In this document: piece after piece, positions 35,329 through 44,000 of the stretch
Layout of the letters: each line of letters opens with the position of its first letter
Numbering within the stretch: the first letter of the stretch is position 1
Source of the DNA: JAUVXJ01 sp964433755
Lineage (GTDB): Bacteria; Chloroflexota; Anaerolineae; UBA7937; B3-Chlor
Length of the DNA stretch: 64,000 nt
Direction: 5' to 3'
NCBI GenBank assembly: GCA_964433755.1
Contig: CAYSSR010000001.1
Coordinates: forward strand, 1,364,001 to 1,428,000
The notes under the pieces: model-generated
What the model saw: the letters and a program-made list of their open reading frames with translations, nothing else
The model's database searches: none
Told to the model about the DNA's origin: nothing
Program-made: the position numbers and the translations under genes

Positions 35329-36606
35329 ATGCCCCAAGTCTGCACCCCCACTTGCGTCCTCCTAGAGGGCTTCGTCTACGGCGAGTCTGGTGAGACCCAG
35401 GTCAGGAGCGATTTCGATGACCTGCTGAGTCGCTTGCAGGCGTCCGTGGTGCAGAACGACGCCCACGCGCTCATTGGCCACAGAATCATCGACGACGACT
35501 ACGAACTGTACGCGAAACTCTTGCCTGGCCACGACTACTGCGTGTTGCAGGCCTGGGCTACTCCCATCAGCGACGACCACCGAGGGTCCTTCGACAGAGC
35601 GCGCCACATCGTAGATACCTGGCTGCCCGAGCGACTCGACGAGCCAGTCTTCAAAGATGCCTCGACCCTCTTCTCATCGCGGGTTCTATGTTGCCAGGAC
35701 CCCCTCCTGCCAGACGACAGAGCCAGCCTCTTCGCAGACCACTCGCAACTCGTCCACAGCGCAGTCTACTCGCGGCAGGTACAGCTATCCGCGGCCAATG
35801 ACCGGCATCGGGGGCTCTATCTGGTGGCCCCCATCGATGGTCCAGTCTCCAACGAACTGATGTCCACAATCGTGGATGACATCAGCCGCCTGGAGACCTA
35901 CTTCGGGAAGATACTCGCCTTCTACGACGTGTACGCGGAGATCTACGATGGGATCAACAGGGTGGAAACGGAAGTCACAGAGCAGATGGACGAGATCTCG
36001 GTTCGGCTCAGCGATGCGGACACAGGAGCGCTCGGAACCTGGCTCACCAACATCAGCCAGAACTACGGCCATCTCTCCATCCTCTCCAAGGGTCTCCGCC
36101 AGGACTCTTTCTCCCTACACTCGAACCTGAGCAACATCAAGTCCACGATTCGGGCGTGGGACGAGCAGAGAGTGGAGGGCAGCCTTCCCATCTCAGAGGT
36201 GTTGCTCAACGACGCCGAGATGGTTTATGGGGCCTACGATGGGCTTTCGACGCGGATCCAGGGTGTGCACGACCAACTAGGGAACATGATCGCCATGGTC
36301 AGAGCGAGGATCGAGCTAGGTCAACAGGAGCAGAGTCTCCAGCAGCTGAGGGATCTGGTCAAGATGGAGAGGACCATGGACGTCTTGGAGTTCGTCTTCC
36401 TGGCGGCCGTGCTCTTGGATATCTTTGGCTTCGTTTTCGCTGGGCTGGGAGAGATCCGGGGGACGGGTACACTCCCGGGTGTGGGACTTCAGTACGTCGT
36501 CACCCACCTGTGGGAGTATCCGGCTCTCCTCACGGCGCTCTTCGTGCCCGCGATTCTCGCGCTGTCGTACTTGATCGTCAGGATGGTGGAACGCCTGACG
36601 GCATGA
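35329..36606 (+). CDS. unassigned membrane protein with CorA-like architecture
   Basis: 425-residue protein I cannot assign. Residues 1-180 are an alpha/beta soluble domain; ~185-355 are long amphipathic helices (LETYFGKILAFYDVYAEIYD, EVTEQMDEISVRLSD, QQEQSLQQLRDLVKMERTM); two TM segments end the chain (~358-378 and ~395-420), with a basic/acidic tip. This is the topology of CorA-type cation channels and of the RMD1/DUF155 family, but the CorA YGMN motif between the TMs is absent; the inter-TM loop reads GLGEIRGTGTLPG. The ATG at 35329 is 4 bp after the preceding stop; the longer in-frame extension overlaps that gene and was rejected. Confidence 0.6.
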   Translation: MPQVCTPTCVLLEGFVYGESGETQVRSDFDDLLSRLQASVVQNDAHALIGHRIIDDDYELYAKLLPGHDYCVLQAWATPISDDHRGSFDRARHIVDTWLPERLDEPVFKDASTLFSSRVLCCQDPLLPDDRASLFADHSQLVHSAVYSRQVQLSAANDRHRGLYLVAPIDGPVSNELMSTIVDDISRLETYFGKILAFYDVYAEIYDGINRVETEVTEQMDEISVRLSDADTGALGTWLTNISQNYGHLSILSKGLRQDSFSLHSNLSNIKSTIRAWDEQRVEGSLPISEVLLNDAEMVYGAYDGLSTRIQGVHDQLGNMIAMVRARIELGQQEQSLQQLRDLVKMERTMDVLEFVFLAAVLLDIFGFVFAGLGEIRGTGTLPGVGLQYVVTHLWEYPALLTALFVPAILALSYLIVRMVERLTA

Positions 36607-36651
36607 TTCGCCATGGGTTGGGAAAGCTGGAGCACGGGCCCGCGGTGGACC

Positions 36652-36987
36652 CTACTCCTCTGCCTGTCCCTCCAGTTCGTTCCTGATATCGTCGCCGAAC
36701 GCGCGAGCAGCCTCCCCACCCTTCCTCAAGAGGTCTCGCGCCTCGTCCGGTTCCACGAGTTCGATGACCAGACGCCGCCCGTGCTCTTGCTCCTCGATTC
36801 CCGAAACGAAGGGCAGCCTCCTGGTGAGGAAGTAGATACCCCCCACGATGCCCGCCAGGGCCGCAACCGGGGCCAGCAGACCCACGAGCCATCCCACCAC
36901 GAAGTGGCGAGGCACCGTGGTCAACTCCTCCACGTACCGTGCCAAGGCCGGGGTAGACTCCTTGTCTTTCGCACTTCCCCTCGCCAT
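36652..36987 (-). CDS. small membrane protein, paralogue of the next upstream gene
   Basis: 111-residue protein with one or two TM segments (~28-54), then YFLTRRLPFVSGIEEQ and a charged tail with LVIELVEPDEARDLLRK. The 83-residue protein encoded 16 bp upstream shows the same layout: TM helix, Y-(F/L)-L-T-x-R-L-P, a short acidic loop, L-V-x-P-(D/E)-E and a helical tail. The two are therefore paralogues. They are the last genes of the S1 protein transcription unit. No named family recognised. Confidence 0.6.
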   Translation of the reverse strand: MARGSAKDKESTPALARYVEELTTVPRHFVVGWLVGLLAPVAALAGIVGGIYFLTRRLPFVSGIEEQEHGRRLVIELVEPDEARDLLRKGGEAARAFGDDIRNELEGQAEE

Positions 36988-37003
36988 GAGACCTGCCCCT
37001 CCT

Positions 37004-37255
37004 CTACGGCGTCTCGGTTCCGTCGAGCCGCGGCCCCAAGCCCTTGCCTCGCTCCTTCTCCACCTGCTCTTTGACGAGGTTCACCACTTCCTCAGGAGAG
37101 ACCAAACCAAAGACCGGTCCTCCCTCCTCTGTGATCTCCACCGAAGGGAGCCTCCCGGTCAACAGGTAGAGAAGGATATTGCCTGCGATCACGACGAACC
37201 CTGCAAGGCCCAGGACGAAGCCGAAGCCGAAAGCAAGTCTCTTCAAGGCAGCCAT
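37004..37255 (-). CDS. small membrane protein, 83 aa
   Basis: 83-residue protein with one long TM helix (~5-33), the motif LLYLLTGRLPSVEI and LVSPEEVVNLVKEQVEKERG. Related to the 111-residue neighbour. It starts 66 bp after the S1 protein gene and is cotranscribed. The soluble tail should face the cytoplasm or periplasm as a short helix; function unknown. Confidence 0.6.
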   Translation of the reverse strand: MAALKRLAFGFGFVLGLAGFVVIAGNILLYLLTGRLPSVEITEEGGPVFGLVSPEEVVNLVKEQVEKERGKGLGPRLDGTETP

Positions 37256-37320
37256 CTAGTCCTCCCCCGCCGCCGACTCGCGAGCTGCCAAGTGACTAGG
37301 CGCGGATGCCGGATCGACGA

Positions 37321-39249
37321 TCAGTCTTCGTCGTCTTCCTCATCGTCATCATCATCGTCGTCGTTTTCTTCATCTTCGTCTTCATCATCATCGTCGTCGT
37401 CTTCATCGTCGTCTTCATCGTCTTCGAGTCCCGACGCGTCCGCGTCTTCTGACTCTATTTCGACAGCCTCGTCGCTTTCCAACTCGGGTGCACCAGACGA
37501 CTCGCTCTCCTCAGCCAGCTCCTCGTCCCCCGCTTCCTGCTCCTCGAGTTCCGGCTCGGTTTCCTCCAAGGGCTCTTCAGCCTCACCGGCGCTCTCCAGC
37601 GCTTCTGGTGATTCCTCCTCGGGCTCAGGGGCCGCCTCCACCTCCTCTTCGATATGTGGCGCACTCAGCTCGACAGCGGCCTCCATTTCGGAAACAGGCT
37701 CGACCGTGACCTCTTGCTCCTCGCCGAAAGCAGCGACTTCCTCTGCCTCACCAACCTCACCGGCAGGCTCCTCCACAGCAGCCTCGACCTCGGCCACCGA
37801 GGGTACACCCTCCTCCGGCTCCATCTCCTCCAGGTCAGCCTCTGGCTCGACCTCGGCCACGAGGGGCACGCCCCCCTCCGGCTCCATCTCTACAGCGGCC
37901 ACCTCCAGGTCAGCCTCTGGCTCGACCTCGGCCACCAGGGGTACACCCTCCTCCGGCTCCATCTCTACGGTGGCCACCTCCAGGTCAGCCTCTGGCTCGA
38001 CCCCGGCTCCAAGGCTCTCCAGATCGGGCTCGGCCTCGGCCGCCGGCGGCACCTCCACCTCGGACTCAGCCGCAGCTTCCTCTCTCAGGTCCGCCCATGC
38101 CTCCGAACCTTCGATCTCCTCACGACTCGGTGCCTGCTTCAAGCTGAGACCCATTCTCTGCCGGGTCGAGTCGATGCTCAATACCTTGACGTAGAGGTCC
38201 TCGCCTTCCCTGACCAGATCCCGAGGCGCGAAGTCACCGTCGGACAACTCCGAGACGTGGATGAGGCCCTCGATGCCGTCTTCGATACGTGCGAAGGCAC
38301 CGAAATCAGTGATGTTGGTGATCACCCCTCTCACGATCTGGCCGACGTCGTACTTCTCCTCTACTACCTGCCAGGGATCCGGCTGGAGACGTTTGAGACT
38401 GAGGCCGATCCTCTTCCTGTCCCGATCGACACGGAGTACGTAGACCTCGACTTCCTCGCCGACCTTCAACACGTCTCGGGCGTGCTTGACCCGTCGCCAC
38501 GAAAGCTCCGAGATGTGAATGAGGCCGTCGGCACCTCCCAGGTCCACAAAGGCACCAAAATCGCAAAGGTTCCTCACCGCGCCTGTCCGAATGTCGCCCT
38601 CCTGGAGTTGGTCCAAGAGTTCTTCTTTGCGCTGGTCACGCCACTCGCGCGACGCAGCACGTTCTGAGAAGATCAGGCGACGGCGCTGGCGGTCGACCTC
38701 AATGACCTTGAGCAGGAGCTCTCGCCCCTCCATGCTGGACAGCATCTCCATGCGCTCTTCGTGACCGCTTCGTCTACTTAGCCCACTGATCTGCGAAGCC
38801 GGCACGAAACCCCTGATCTGCCCGTAGTACACAAGAAGCCCGCCCTTGTTGTGGCCTGAGACCGTGCCTTCGTACACGCTGCCTTCCTCGAACAGCTTCT
38901 CGGCCTTCCGCCAGTCCTCCATGGTGCGGGCCATGTTGAGCGATACTATGACATCCCCATCAGCGCTCTCCGGGCGGAGAACGTAGACAGGCACTTTGTC
39001 GCCGACCTCTATCTCAGAAATGGCCTCCTCGCCCATTCTGTCCAGGTCGACGCTGGGCACCACCCCCTCGGTCTTGCCACCGATGTCGACAATGATCTCA
39101 TCATCGTCGATTCTCAGTACCTCAGCGTACCTGATGTCTCCCCGTTTGGGACGCTTGTAGTCGTACTCCTCCTTGAGGAACTTCCACATGGGCGATCCAC
39201 CAGCTTCATCGTTGTTTGACTCCCCTTCGCCCACCATCATGTCTGCCAT
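37321..39249 (-). CDS. ribosomal protein S1-like RNA-binding protein, four S1 domains and long acidic tail
   Basis: 642-residue cytoplasmic protein. Four S1 OB-fold domains lie at ~37-106, 123-196, 218-287 and 303-372; domains 3 and 4 have the classic CDFGAFVDLGGADGLIHISE and TDFGAFARIEDGIEGLIHVS strands. After ~380 the chain becomes almost purely acidic: imperfect 25-residue repeats VEPEADLEV-VEMEPEEGVPLVAE, then a final ~45 residues nearly all Asp/Glu. The S1 part fits bacterial bS1 (rpsA), which brings mRNA to the 30S subunit; the 260-residue acidic tail is atypical. The ATG at 39249 is chosen; a TTG at 39273 with the Shine-Dalgarno inside the frame is the alternative. It is 135 bp downstream of rpoC. 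Confidence 0.85.
   Translation of the reverse strand: MADMMVGEGESNNDEAGGSPMWKFLKEEYDYKRPKRGDIRYAEVLRIDDDEIIVDIGGKTEGVVPSVDLDRMGEEAISEIEVGDKVPVYVLRPESADGDVIVSLNMARTMEDWRKAEKLFEEGSVYEGTVSGHNKGGLLVYYGQIRGFVPASQISGLSRRSGHEERMEMLSSMEGRELLLKVIEVDRQRRRLIFSERAASREWRDQRKEELLDQLQEGDIRTGAVRNLCDFGAFVDLGGADGLIHISELSWRRVKHARDVLKVGEEVEVYVLRVDRDRKRIGLSLKRLQPDPWQVVEEKYDVGQIVRGVITNITDFGAFARIEDGIEGLIHVSELSDGDFAPRDLVREGEDLYVKVLSIDSTRQRMGLSLKQAPSREEIEGSEAWADLREEAAAESEVEVPPAAEAEPDLESLGAGVEPEADLEVATVEMEPEEGVPLVAEVEPEADLEVAAVEMEPEGGVPLVAEVEPEADLEEMEPEEGVPSVAEVEAAVEEPAGEVGEAEEVAAFGEEQEVTVEPVSEMEAAVELSAPHIEEEVEAAPEPEEESPEALESAGEAEEPLEETEPELEEQEAGDEELAEESESSGAPELESDEAVEIESEDADASGLEDDEDDDEDDDDDDEDEDEENDDDDDDDEEDDED
37795..38010 (-). 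repeat. tandem ~75-bp coding repeat in the acidic tail
   Basis: Three consecutive imperfect copies of a ~75-bp unit (the third shortened to ~63 bp) encode VEPEADLE...MEPEEGVP(L/S)VAE. Near-identity of the DNA between copies points to recent duplication. Confidence 0.8.
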
Positions 39250-39384
39250 GGTAATCCAGATTTCCCCCTTCAACCTAGCCTTCTACCCTAACGGGCGAGC
39301 CGATTCTGCAAACGACGGCAGAGACTCCTCACCCGACCAACAGCAACAGCACCCGACGTCGAGCCAACGCTGGCGTGACGTACA

Positions 39385-42300
39385 TCAGACGGCAGCCAGC
39401 TCAGGCTCAGCCTCAGGCTCCGCCTCTACCTCATCGTCGTCCCCCACAGGTTCCGCCGCCAGTTCGCTCTCCTCACCAGCCGTTTGGAAGCCAGTCCCAG
39501 CAGGGATCAGCTTCCCAATGATCACGTTCTCCTTCAACCCACGCAGTTCATCAGACTTGCCCTCAATGGCCGCCTGGGCCAAGACATTGATGGTATGCTG
39601 GAAGGAAGAGGCTGACAGGAAACTCTCCGTAGTCAGCGCCGCCTTGGTGATACCCAGCAGGACCTGTCGAGCGGTCGCTAGAGTGCCGCCCTCCTCCTCG
39701 ACGAGACGGTTGGCTTCCTCGAACGCCAGGCGGTCCACCGTCTCGCCTAGCAGGAACCCGGTGTCGCCAGGCGAGGTGATAGACACCTTGCTGAGCATCT
39801 GCCTTACAATCATCTCGATATGCTTGTCATTGATGGTCACGCCTTGAGAGCGGTAGACCTTCTGTATCTCCTCCAGCAGATACACCTGCACCGCCTCTCG
39901 CCCCTGGATTCTGAGTACTTCGTGGGGGTTCAGAGGTCCCTCGGTAAGCTGGTCGCCAGCACTCACCTGTTGTAGGTTCCTCATCCGAATCCGAGCATTG
40001 GAGGCCACCTCGTACTCAGTGCTGACTTGCTCTTCCCGATAGACGGTGATCTTGTCGTCTTCGATGATCAACCTGCCGTCGCTCCCCGCAACCACCTGGT
40101 CAAAGCGTGGGCTACCCTCGCCACCCCGCTGCGCCAGGACCGTGTCTCTCTCGATCTCCGCCCCATCCTCCACCAGGACCCGGTATCCATGCTTGATTTC
40201 GTGTTCCTCGCGGAAGACATCCGTGGCGGTGAGCACGATCTTGCGCATGCCATCTTCGTGCAAGATCTGTACGGTGCCATCCATATCGGCAATCATAGCC
40301 TGACCCTTCGGACTGCGCGCTTCGAAGAGCTCCTGCACCCTGGGCAGGCCGTGCGTGATGTCCCTGTGCTCTCCTTCTACAACACCACCCGTGTGGAAAG
40401 TCCGCAGCGTGAGCTGCGTGCCCGGCTCGCCGATCGATTGTGCCGCGATTGTGCCCACGGCCTCGCCGAGCTTCACCAGACCTTCCCTGGCGAGGTCTCT
40501 CCCATAGCAGTTCCTGCAAACGCCGTATCGCAGTTCACAGACCAGTGGCGAACGGACATACGCCTCTTGAACACCAGCCTCTTCAATATCGACCAAGTGC
40601 GCCCGGCTGATCATCTCCCCTTTACTTACGATGACCTCGCGCGTCTCGGGATGGACGATATCGTCGGCCGCCAACCTGCCCCATATCCGCTCATCCAGGC
40701 TCTCGCCGATCTCTCGCGAGCGATCGCCAGTGATCCAGATCCCGTTCTCGGTTCCGCAGTCCTCAGCATTGATGATCGAATCCTGGGCCACGTCCACGAG
40801 ACGACGAGTCAAGTATCCTGCGTCGGCCGTGCGCAGCGCCGTGTCCGCCAGTCCCTTCCGCGCGCCGTGAGTAGAGATGAAGTACTCCAGTGCTGTCAGG
40901 CCCTCACGGAAATTGGATCGGATGGGCAACTCAATGATGCGCCCGGCGGGGTCCGCCATGAGCCCGCGCATGCCAGCCAACTGCCGGATCGGCTGGAATC
41001 CGCCCTTGGTGGCTCCAGAAGCCGCCATGAGTCGAATGGGCCCCATGGGATCCAAGGACTTCGCCACGGCGTCGGTAACCTCGTCCATGGCCTCAGTCCA
41101 CAGTTCTACCTTCTTTACGTACTGCTCGTTCTCAGTGATCAAGCCACGACGATACTGGCGCTCGATATCCTCGGCCTCCAACGAGACGCTCTTCAGAATA
41201 CCTTCCTTCTCCGGCGGTACGGTGATATCACTCACCGCAATCGTCAATCCTGAACGGGTTGCATACCGGAAACCCATCTCCTTGATCTCGTCCACCATCT
41301 GCGCGGTGGCCTCTTGGCCAAGCCTGTGATAACACTCGGCTACCAGCTGCCTGAGCTTGCCCTTGTCCATCTCCTCGTTCCGATACCGCAGTTCCTCGGG
41401 CAAGGCCGAGTTGAAGATGGCGCGGCCCACGGTGGTGTCGATGACTTTGGTGTACCTTCTCTTCGTGACCAGCACCTTCGCCCGCAACTTGATCTTGGCG
41501 TGCAGGTCAACCTGGCCCAACTCATAGGCCAGGACTACCTCATCCACATCGGAGAAGGCCTTACCCTCTCCCTTGCACCCGTCCTTCTCGATGGTCAGGT
41601 AGTAGCAGCCTAGCACCATGTCCTTGGTGGGACTCACTGTAGGCTCACCGTTGGCAGGCAACAGGAGGTTTCGGCTCGAAAGCATCAGGTCCTTGGCCTC
41701 CACCTGCGCCGCGTCAGAGAGCGGGACGTGCACTGCCATCTGGTCACCGTCGAAGTCGGCGTTGAATGCACTACACACCAGGGGGTGTATCTGAATGGCT
41801 TTGCCCTCGACCAGGACCGGCTCGAACGCCTGGATACCTAGTCTGTGCAGCGTAGGAGCCCGGTTCAGGAGCACAAGATGGTCCTTGACCACCTCCTCCA
41901 GAACCTCCCACACCTCGGGACGCATCTGTTCAATGATCCGCCTGGTTCCCTTCACGTTGTGCGCATAGCTGTGTTCCACCAGCTTCTGCATCACAAAGGG
42001 TTTGAACAACTCCAGCGCCATGCTCTTCGGCAGGCCGCATTGGTGCAGTTTGAGATGAGGCCCGATCACGATCACGGACCGGCCCGAGTAGTCCACGCGC
42101 TTGCCCAGGAGGTTTCGCCTGAAACGGCCCTGCTTCCCCTTCAACATGTCGGAGAGAGACTTGAGCTTCCTGCGGCCCCTCGATGAGATGGCCTTCCCCC
42201 GTCGGCTGTTGTCGATCAGAGAATCCACAGCCTCCTGTAGCATGCGCTTCTCGTTGCGCACGATGACGTCGGGAGCTCCCAGTTCCACCAACCTCTTTAG

Positions 42301-43635
42301 GCGGTTGTTTCGATTGATGACTCGGCGATAGAGGTCATTGAGATCGCTAGTGGCGAAGCGCCCACCGTCCAATTGCACCATCGGTCGAAGATCCGGAGGG
42401 ATCACCGGCAGGATGGTCAAGATCATCCACTCCGGCCGATTGTCCGACTTCCGCAGGGCCTCCACCACTCGCAACCGCTTGGTGGCCTTCTTGCGCCGCT
42501 GCTTGGAGCGGCTGTCGTTGGCCTCTCGACGGAGCCGCTCGGCCATCTGATCCAGATCCAGATTCTGGCATACTCTGTAGAGGGCCTCGCCACCCATCTC
42601 AGCGGTGAAGAAGCGCCCCCACTTGCTCTCCAGATCGCGATACTGGGTCTCGTTGAGGAACTGCCCTACCTTGATCCTCCTGATCTCCTTGCGTTCGTCC
42701 TCCGCCGCCGACTTCAACTCGGCTATCTTCCCATCCGCCTCTTCGTTCAGCTCTCGCAGCTTGTTCTCTTTCTCACTTCTCAACAGATCGGCTTCCGCCT
42801 CAACGACGGCGAGTTCTTCCTCCTGCTTATGGCGGATCGCTCCTTCGACCTCTTCGATCTGGGCTTGGACCTTCTTGTTCAGCGACGGCAGGTGCTCGCG
42901 AGTGACGAGGGTGCCAGCAGGAAGGAAAGGCTCCTCCAGAGGCCCAAACTCGATGTCCTTCCGGATGACCTTGCCCATGGCCCTGCTGATCCTGGTCTGC
43001 ACCGCGCTGGCGTCTTGCATCACGCGGTCCGTTTCCTCACCGAGCTTGTCGTCGTACTTCTTCCTGATCCGCTCAGCCCGAGCCTCCAGTTTCTCTATCT
43101 TTCCACCGATGTCCGATTCGACCTGGTCCGTCTTCGCCTTGAGCGCAAGCTGAGCTTCCTCCATGAGCGTGGCTAGCTTCTCGTCCGACCTTCGCAGGAC
43201 CCTGGTCCGAGCCTCGTCATCAATCTCGGTGATCATGTACTGCGCGAAGTACAGCACCCGGTCCAAGTCCCGACGGGAGATGTCCAGCAACAAGCCCAGA
43301 TAGCTCGGCACTCGCTGCGTATACCATACGTGCGCCACAGGCGAAGCCAACTTGATATGGCCCATGCGCTCGCGCCTGACCCGCGAACGAGTCACCTCCA
43401 CGCCGCATTTCTCACACACGATTCCCTTGTGGCGGATCTTCTTGTACTTGCCGCAGTAGCACTGCCAATCTTTGGTGGGACCAAAGATCGCTTCGCAGAA
43501 CAGGCCATCCCTCTCCGGCCTCAACCTCCGGTAGTTGATCGTCTCTGGTTTCGTCACCTCCCCGTGAGACCAGGACAGTATTTGTGCTGGCGAGGCCAGG
43601 CTCACCCGCAAGGCGCTGAAGTCTGTGATCTCCAA
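39385..43635 (-). CDS. rpoC: DNA-directed RNA polymerase subunit beta'
   Basis: 1416-residue beta' subunit. The N-terminal zinc site is CYCG ... CEKCG (59-77). Catalytic NADFDGD (~625) binds Mg2+, and the rudder/bridge-helix region is intact. The second zinc site is CGTENG ... CELRYGVCRNC. Between YMITE (~136) and NETQYRDLESKWG (~330) lies a ~170-residue Glu/Lys/Ala-rich heptad region absent from E. coli and Bacillus beta'. The start is TTG with GGAGG 5 bases upstream. No rpoB is adjacent: upstream is an ABC importer with its own cluster, and rpoC has a private consensus promoter at 43958-43986. Its leader holds a terminator-like hairpin. The C-terminal ~25 residues are acidic. Confidence 0.97.
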   Translation of the reverse strand: MEITDFSALRVSLASPAQILSWSHGEVTKPETINYRRLRPERDGLFCEAIFGPTKDWQCYCGKYKKIRHKGIVCEKCGVEVTRSRVRRERMGHIKLASPVAHVWYTQRVPSYLGLLLDISRRDLDRVLYFAQYMITEIDDEARTRVLRRSDEKLATLMEEAQLALKAKTDQVESDIGGKIEKLEARAERIRKKYDDKLGEETDRVMQDASAVQTRISRAMGKVIRKDIEFGPLEEPFLPAGTLVTREHLPSLNKKVQAQIEEVEGAIRHKQEEELAVVEAEADLLRSEKENKLRELNEEADGKIAELKSAAEDERKEIRRIKVGQFLNETQYRDLESKWGRFFTAEMGGEALYRVCQNLDLDQMAERLRREANDSRSKQRRKKATKRLRVVEALRKSDNRPEWMILTILPVIPPDLRPMVQLDGGRFATSDLNDLYRRVINRNNRLKRLVELGAPDVIVRNEKRMLQEAVDSLIDNSRRGKAISSRGRRKLKSLSDMLKGKQGRFRRNLLGKRVDYSGRSVIVIGPHLKLHQCGLPKSMALELFKPFVMQKLVEHSYAHNVKGTRRIIEQMRPEVWEVLEEVVKDHLVLLNRAPTLHRLGIQAFEPVLVEGKAIQIHPLVCSAFNADFDGDQMAVHVPLSDAAQVEAKDLMLSSRNLLLPANGEPTVSPTKDMVLGCYYLTIEKDGCKGEGKAFSDVDEVVLAYELGQVDLHAKIKLRAKVLVTKRRYTKVIDTTVGRAIFNSALPEELRYRNEEMDKGKLRQLVAECYHRLGQEATAQMVDEIKEMGFRYATRSGLTIAVSDITVPPEKEGILKSVSLEAEDIERQYRRGLITENEQYVKKVELWTEAMDEVTDAVAKSLDPMGPIRLMAASGATKGGFQPIRQLAGMRGLMADPAGRIIELPIRSNFREGLTALEYFISTHGARKGLADTALRTADAGYLTRRLVDVAQDSIINAEDCGTENGIWITGDRSREIGESLDERIWGRLAADDIVHPETREVIVSKGEMISRAHLVDIEEAGVQEAYVRSPLVCELRYGVCRNCYGRDLAREGLVKLGEAVGTIAAQSIGEPGTQLTLRTFHTGGVVEGEHRDITHGLPRVQELFEARSPKGQAMIADMDGTVQILHEDGMRKIVLTATDVFREEHEIKHGYRVLVEDGAEIERDTVLAQRGGEGSPRFDQVVAGSDGRLIIEDDKITVYREEQVSTEYEVASNARIRMRNLQQVSAGDQLTEGPLNPHEVLRIQGREAVQVYLLEEIQKVYRSQGVTINDKHIEMIVRQMLSKVSITSPGDTGFLLGETVDRLAFEEANRLVEEEGGTLATARQVLLGITKAALTTESFLSASSFQHTINVLAQAAIEGKSDELRGLKENVIIGKLIPAGTGFQTAGEESELAAEPVGDDDEVEAEPEAEPELAAV

Positions 43636-43729
43636 GGTATCCTCCTGCCCTGCCCGTCCGCAGTTCGCCCGCGTGCCGGGCAGTCGCTACCCTTCTGGTA
43701 CTTTCCCTTCTCAGGCCGGGGACCGACAA

Positions 43730-43781
43730 AGAAAAAGCTCGGCCGCCCTACCCCCAGATCCAAAATGGCGGAGCAACCGAG
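43730..43781 (-). terminator. terminator hairpin inside the rpoC leader
   Basis: Minus strand: CTCGG-(TTGCT bulge)-CCGCC pairs with GGCGG-CCGAG across a ~19-base loop, followed by CTTTTTCTTTG. It lies 95 bases upstream of the rpoC TTG and ~170 bases downstream of the rpoC promoter, so it is either an attenuator or the end of a short independent transcript. A second 7-bp stem (CTGCCCG/CGGGCAG) sits just before the ribosome site. Confidence 0.65.
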
Positions 43782-43957
43782 TTCTCAACGTCGCCAGCTA
43801 CATTGCCTACCGCGTGCCCCAGAACGAAGATTTGTGCTGCGTTGACTACACCACTCCCATATGCAGCGTCCTTCCACGTACACCGACTGGTGCGGATTGG
43901 GAGCTGGGAACTCGATAGCCCGGCGCCTGGGGGGTTGCGTCAACCACCTGAATCAAT

Positions 43958-43986
43958 ATTATACACCAATGTAATTCAGGTGTCAA
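43958..43986 (-). promoter_or_regulatory. perfect consensus promoter upstream of rpoC
   Basis: TTGACA - 17 bp - TATAAT on the minus strand; predicted start near 43951, giving a ~315-nt leader. It lies just beyond the end of the ABC permease gene, which is read in the same direction. Confidence 0.88.
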
Positions 43987-44000
43987 ATCGGCCGCGCAAG

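Noticed and set aside
36848..38194. 448-residue Ser-rich plus-strand frame
   Set aside because: Antisense of the acidic S1 tail: Glu/Asp codon repeats read backwards as Ser runs.
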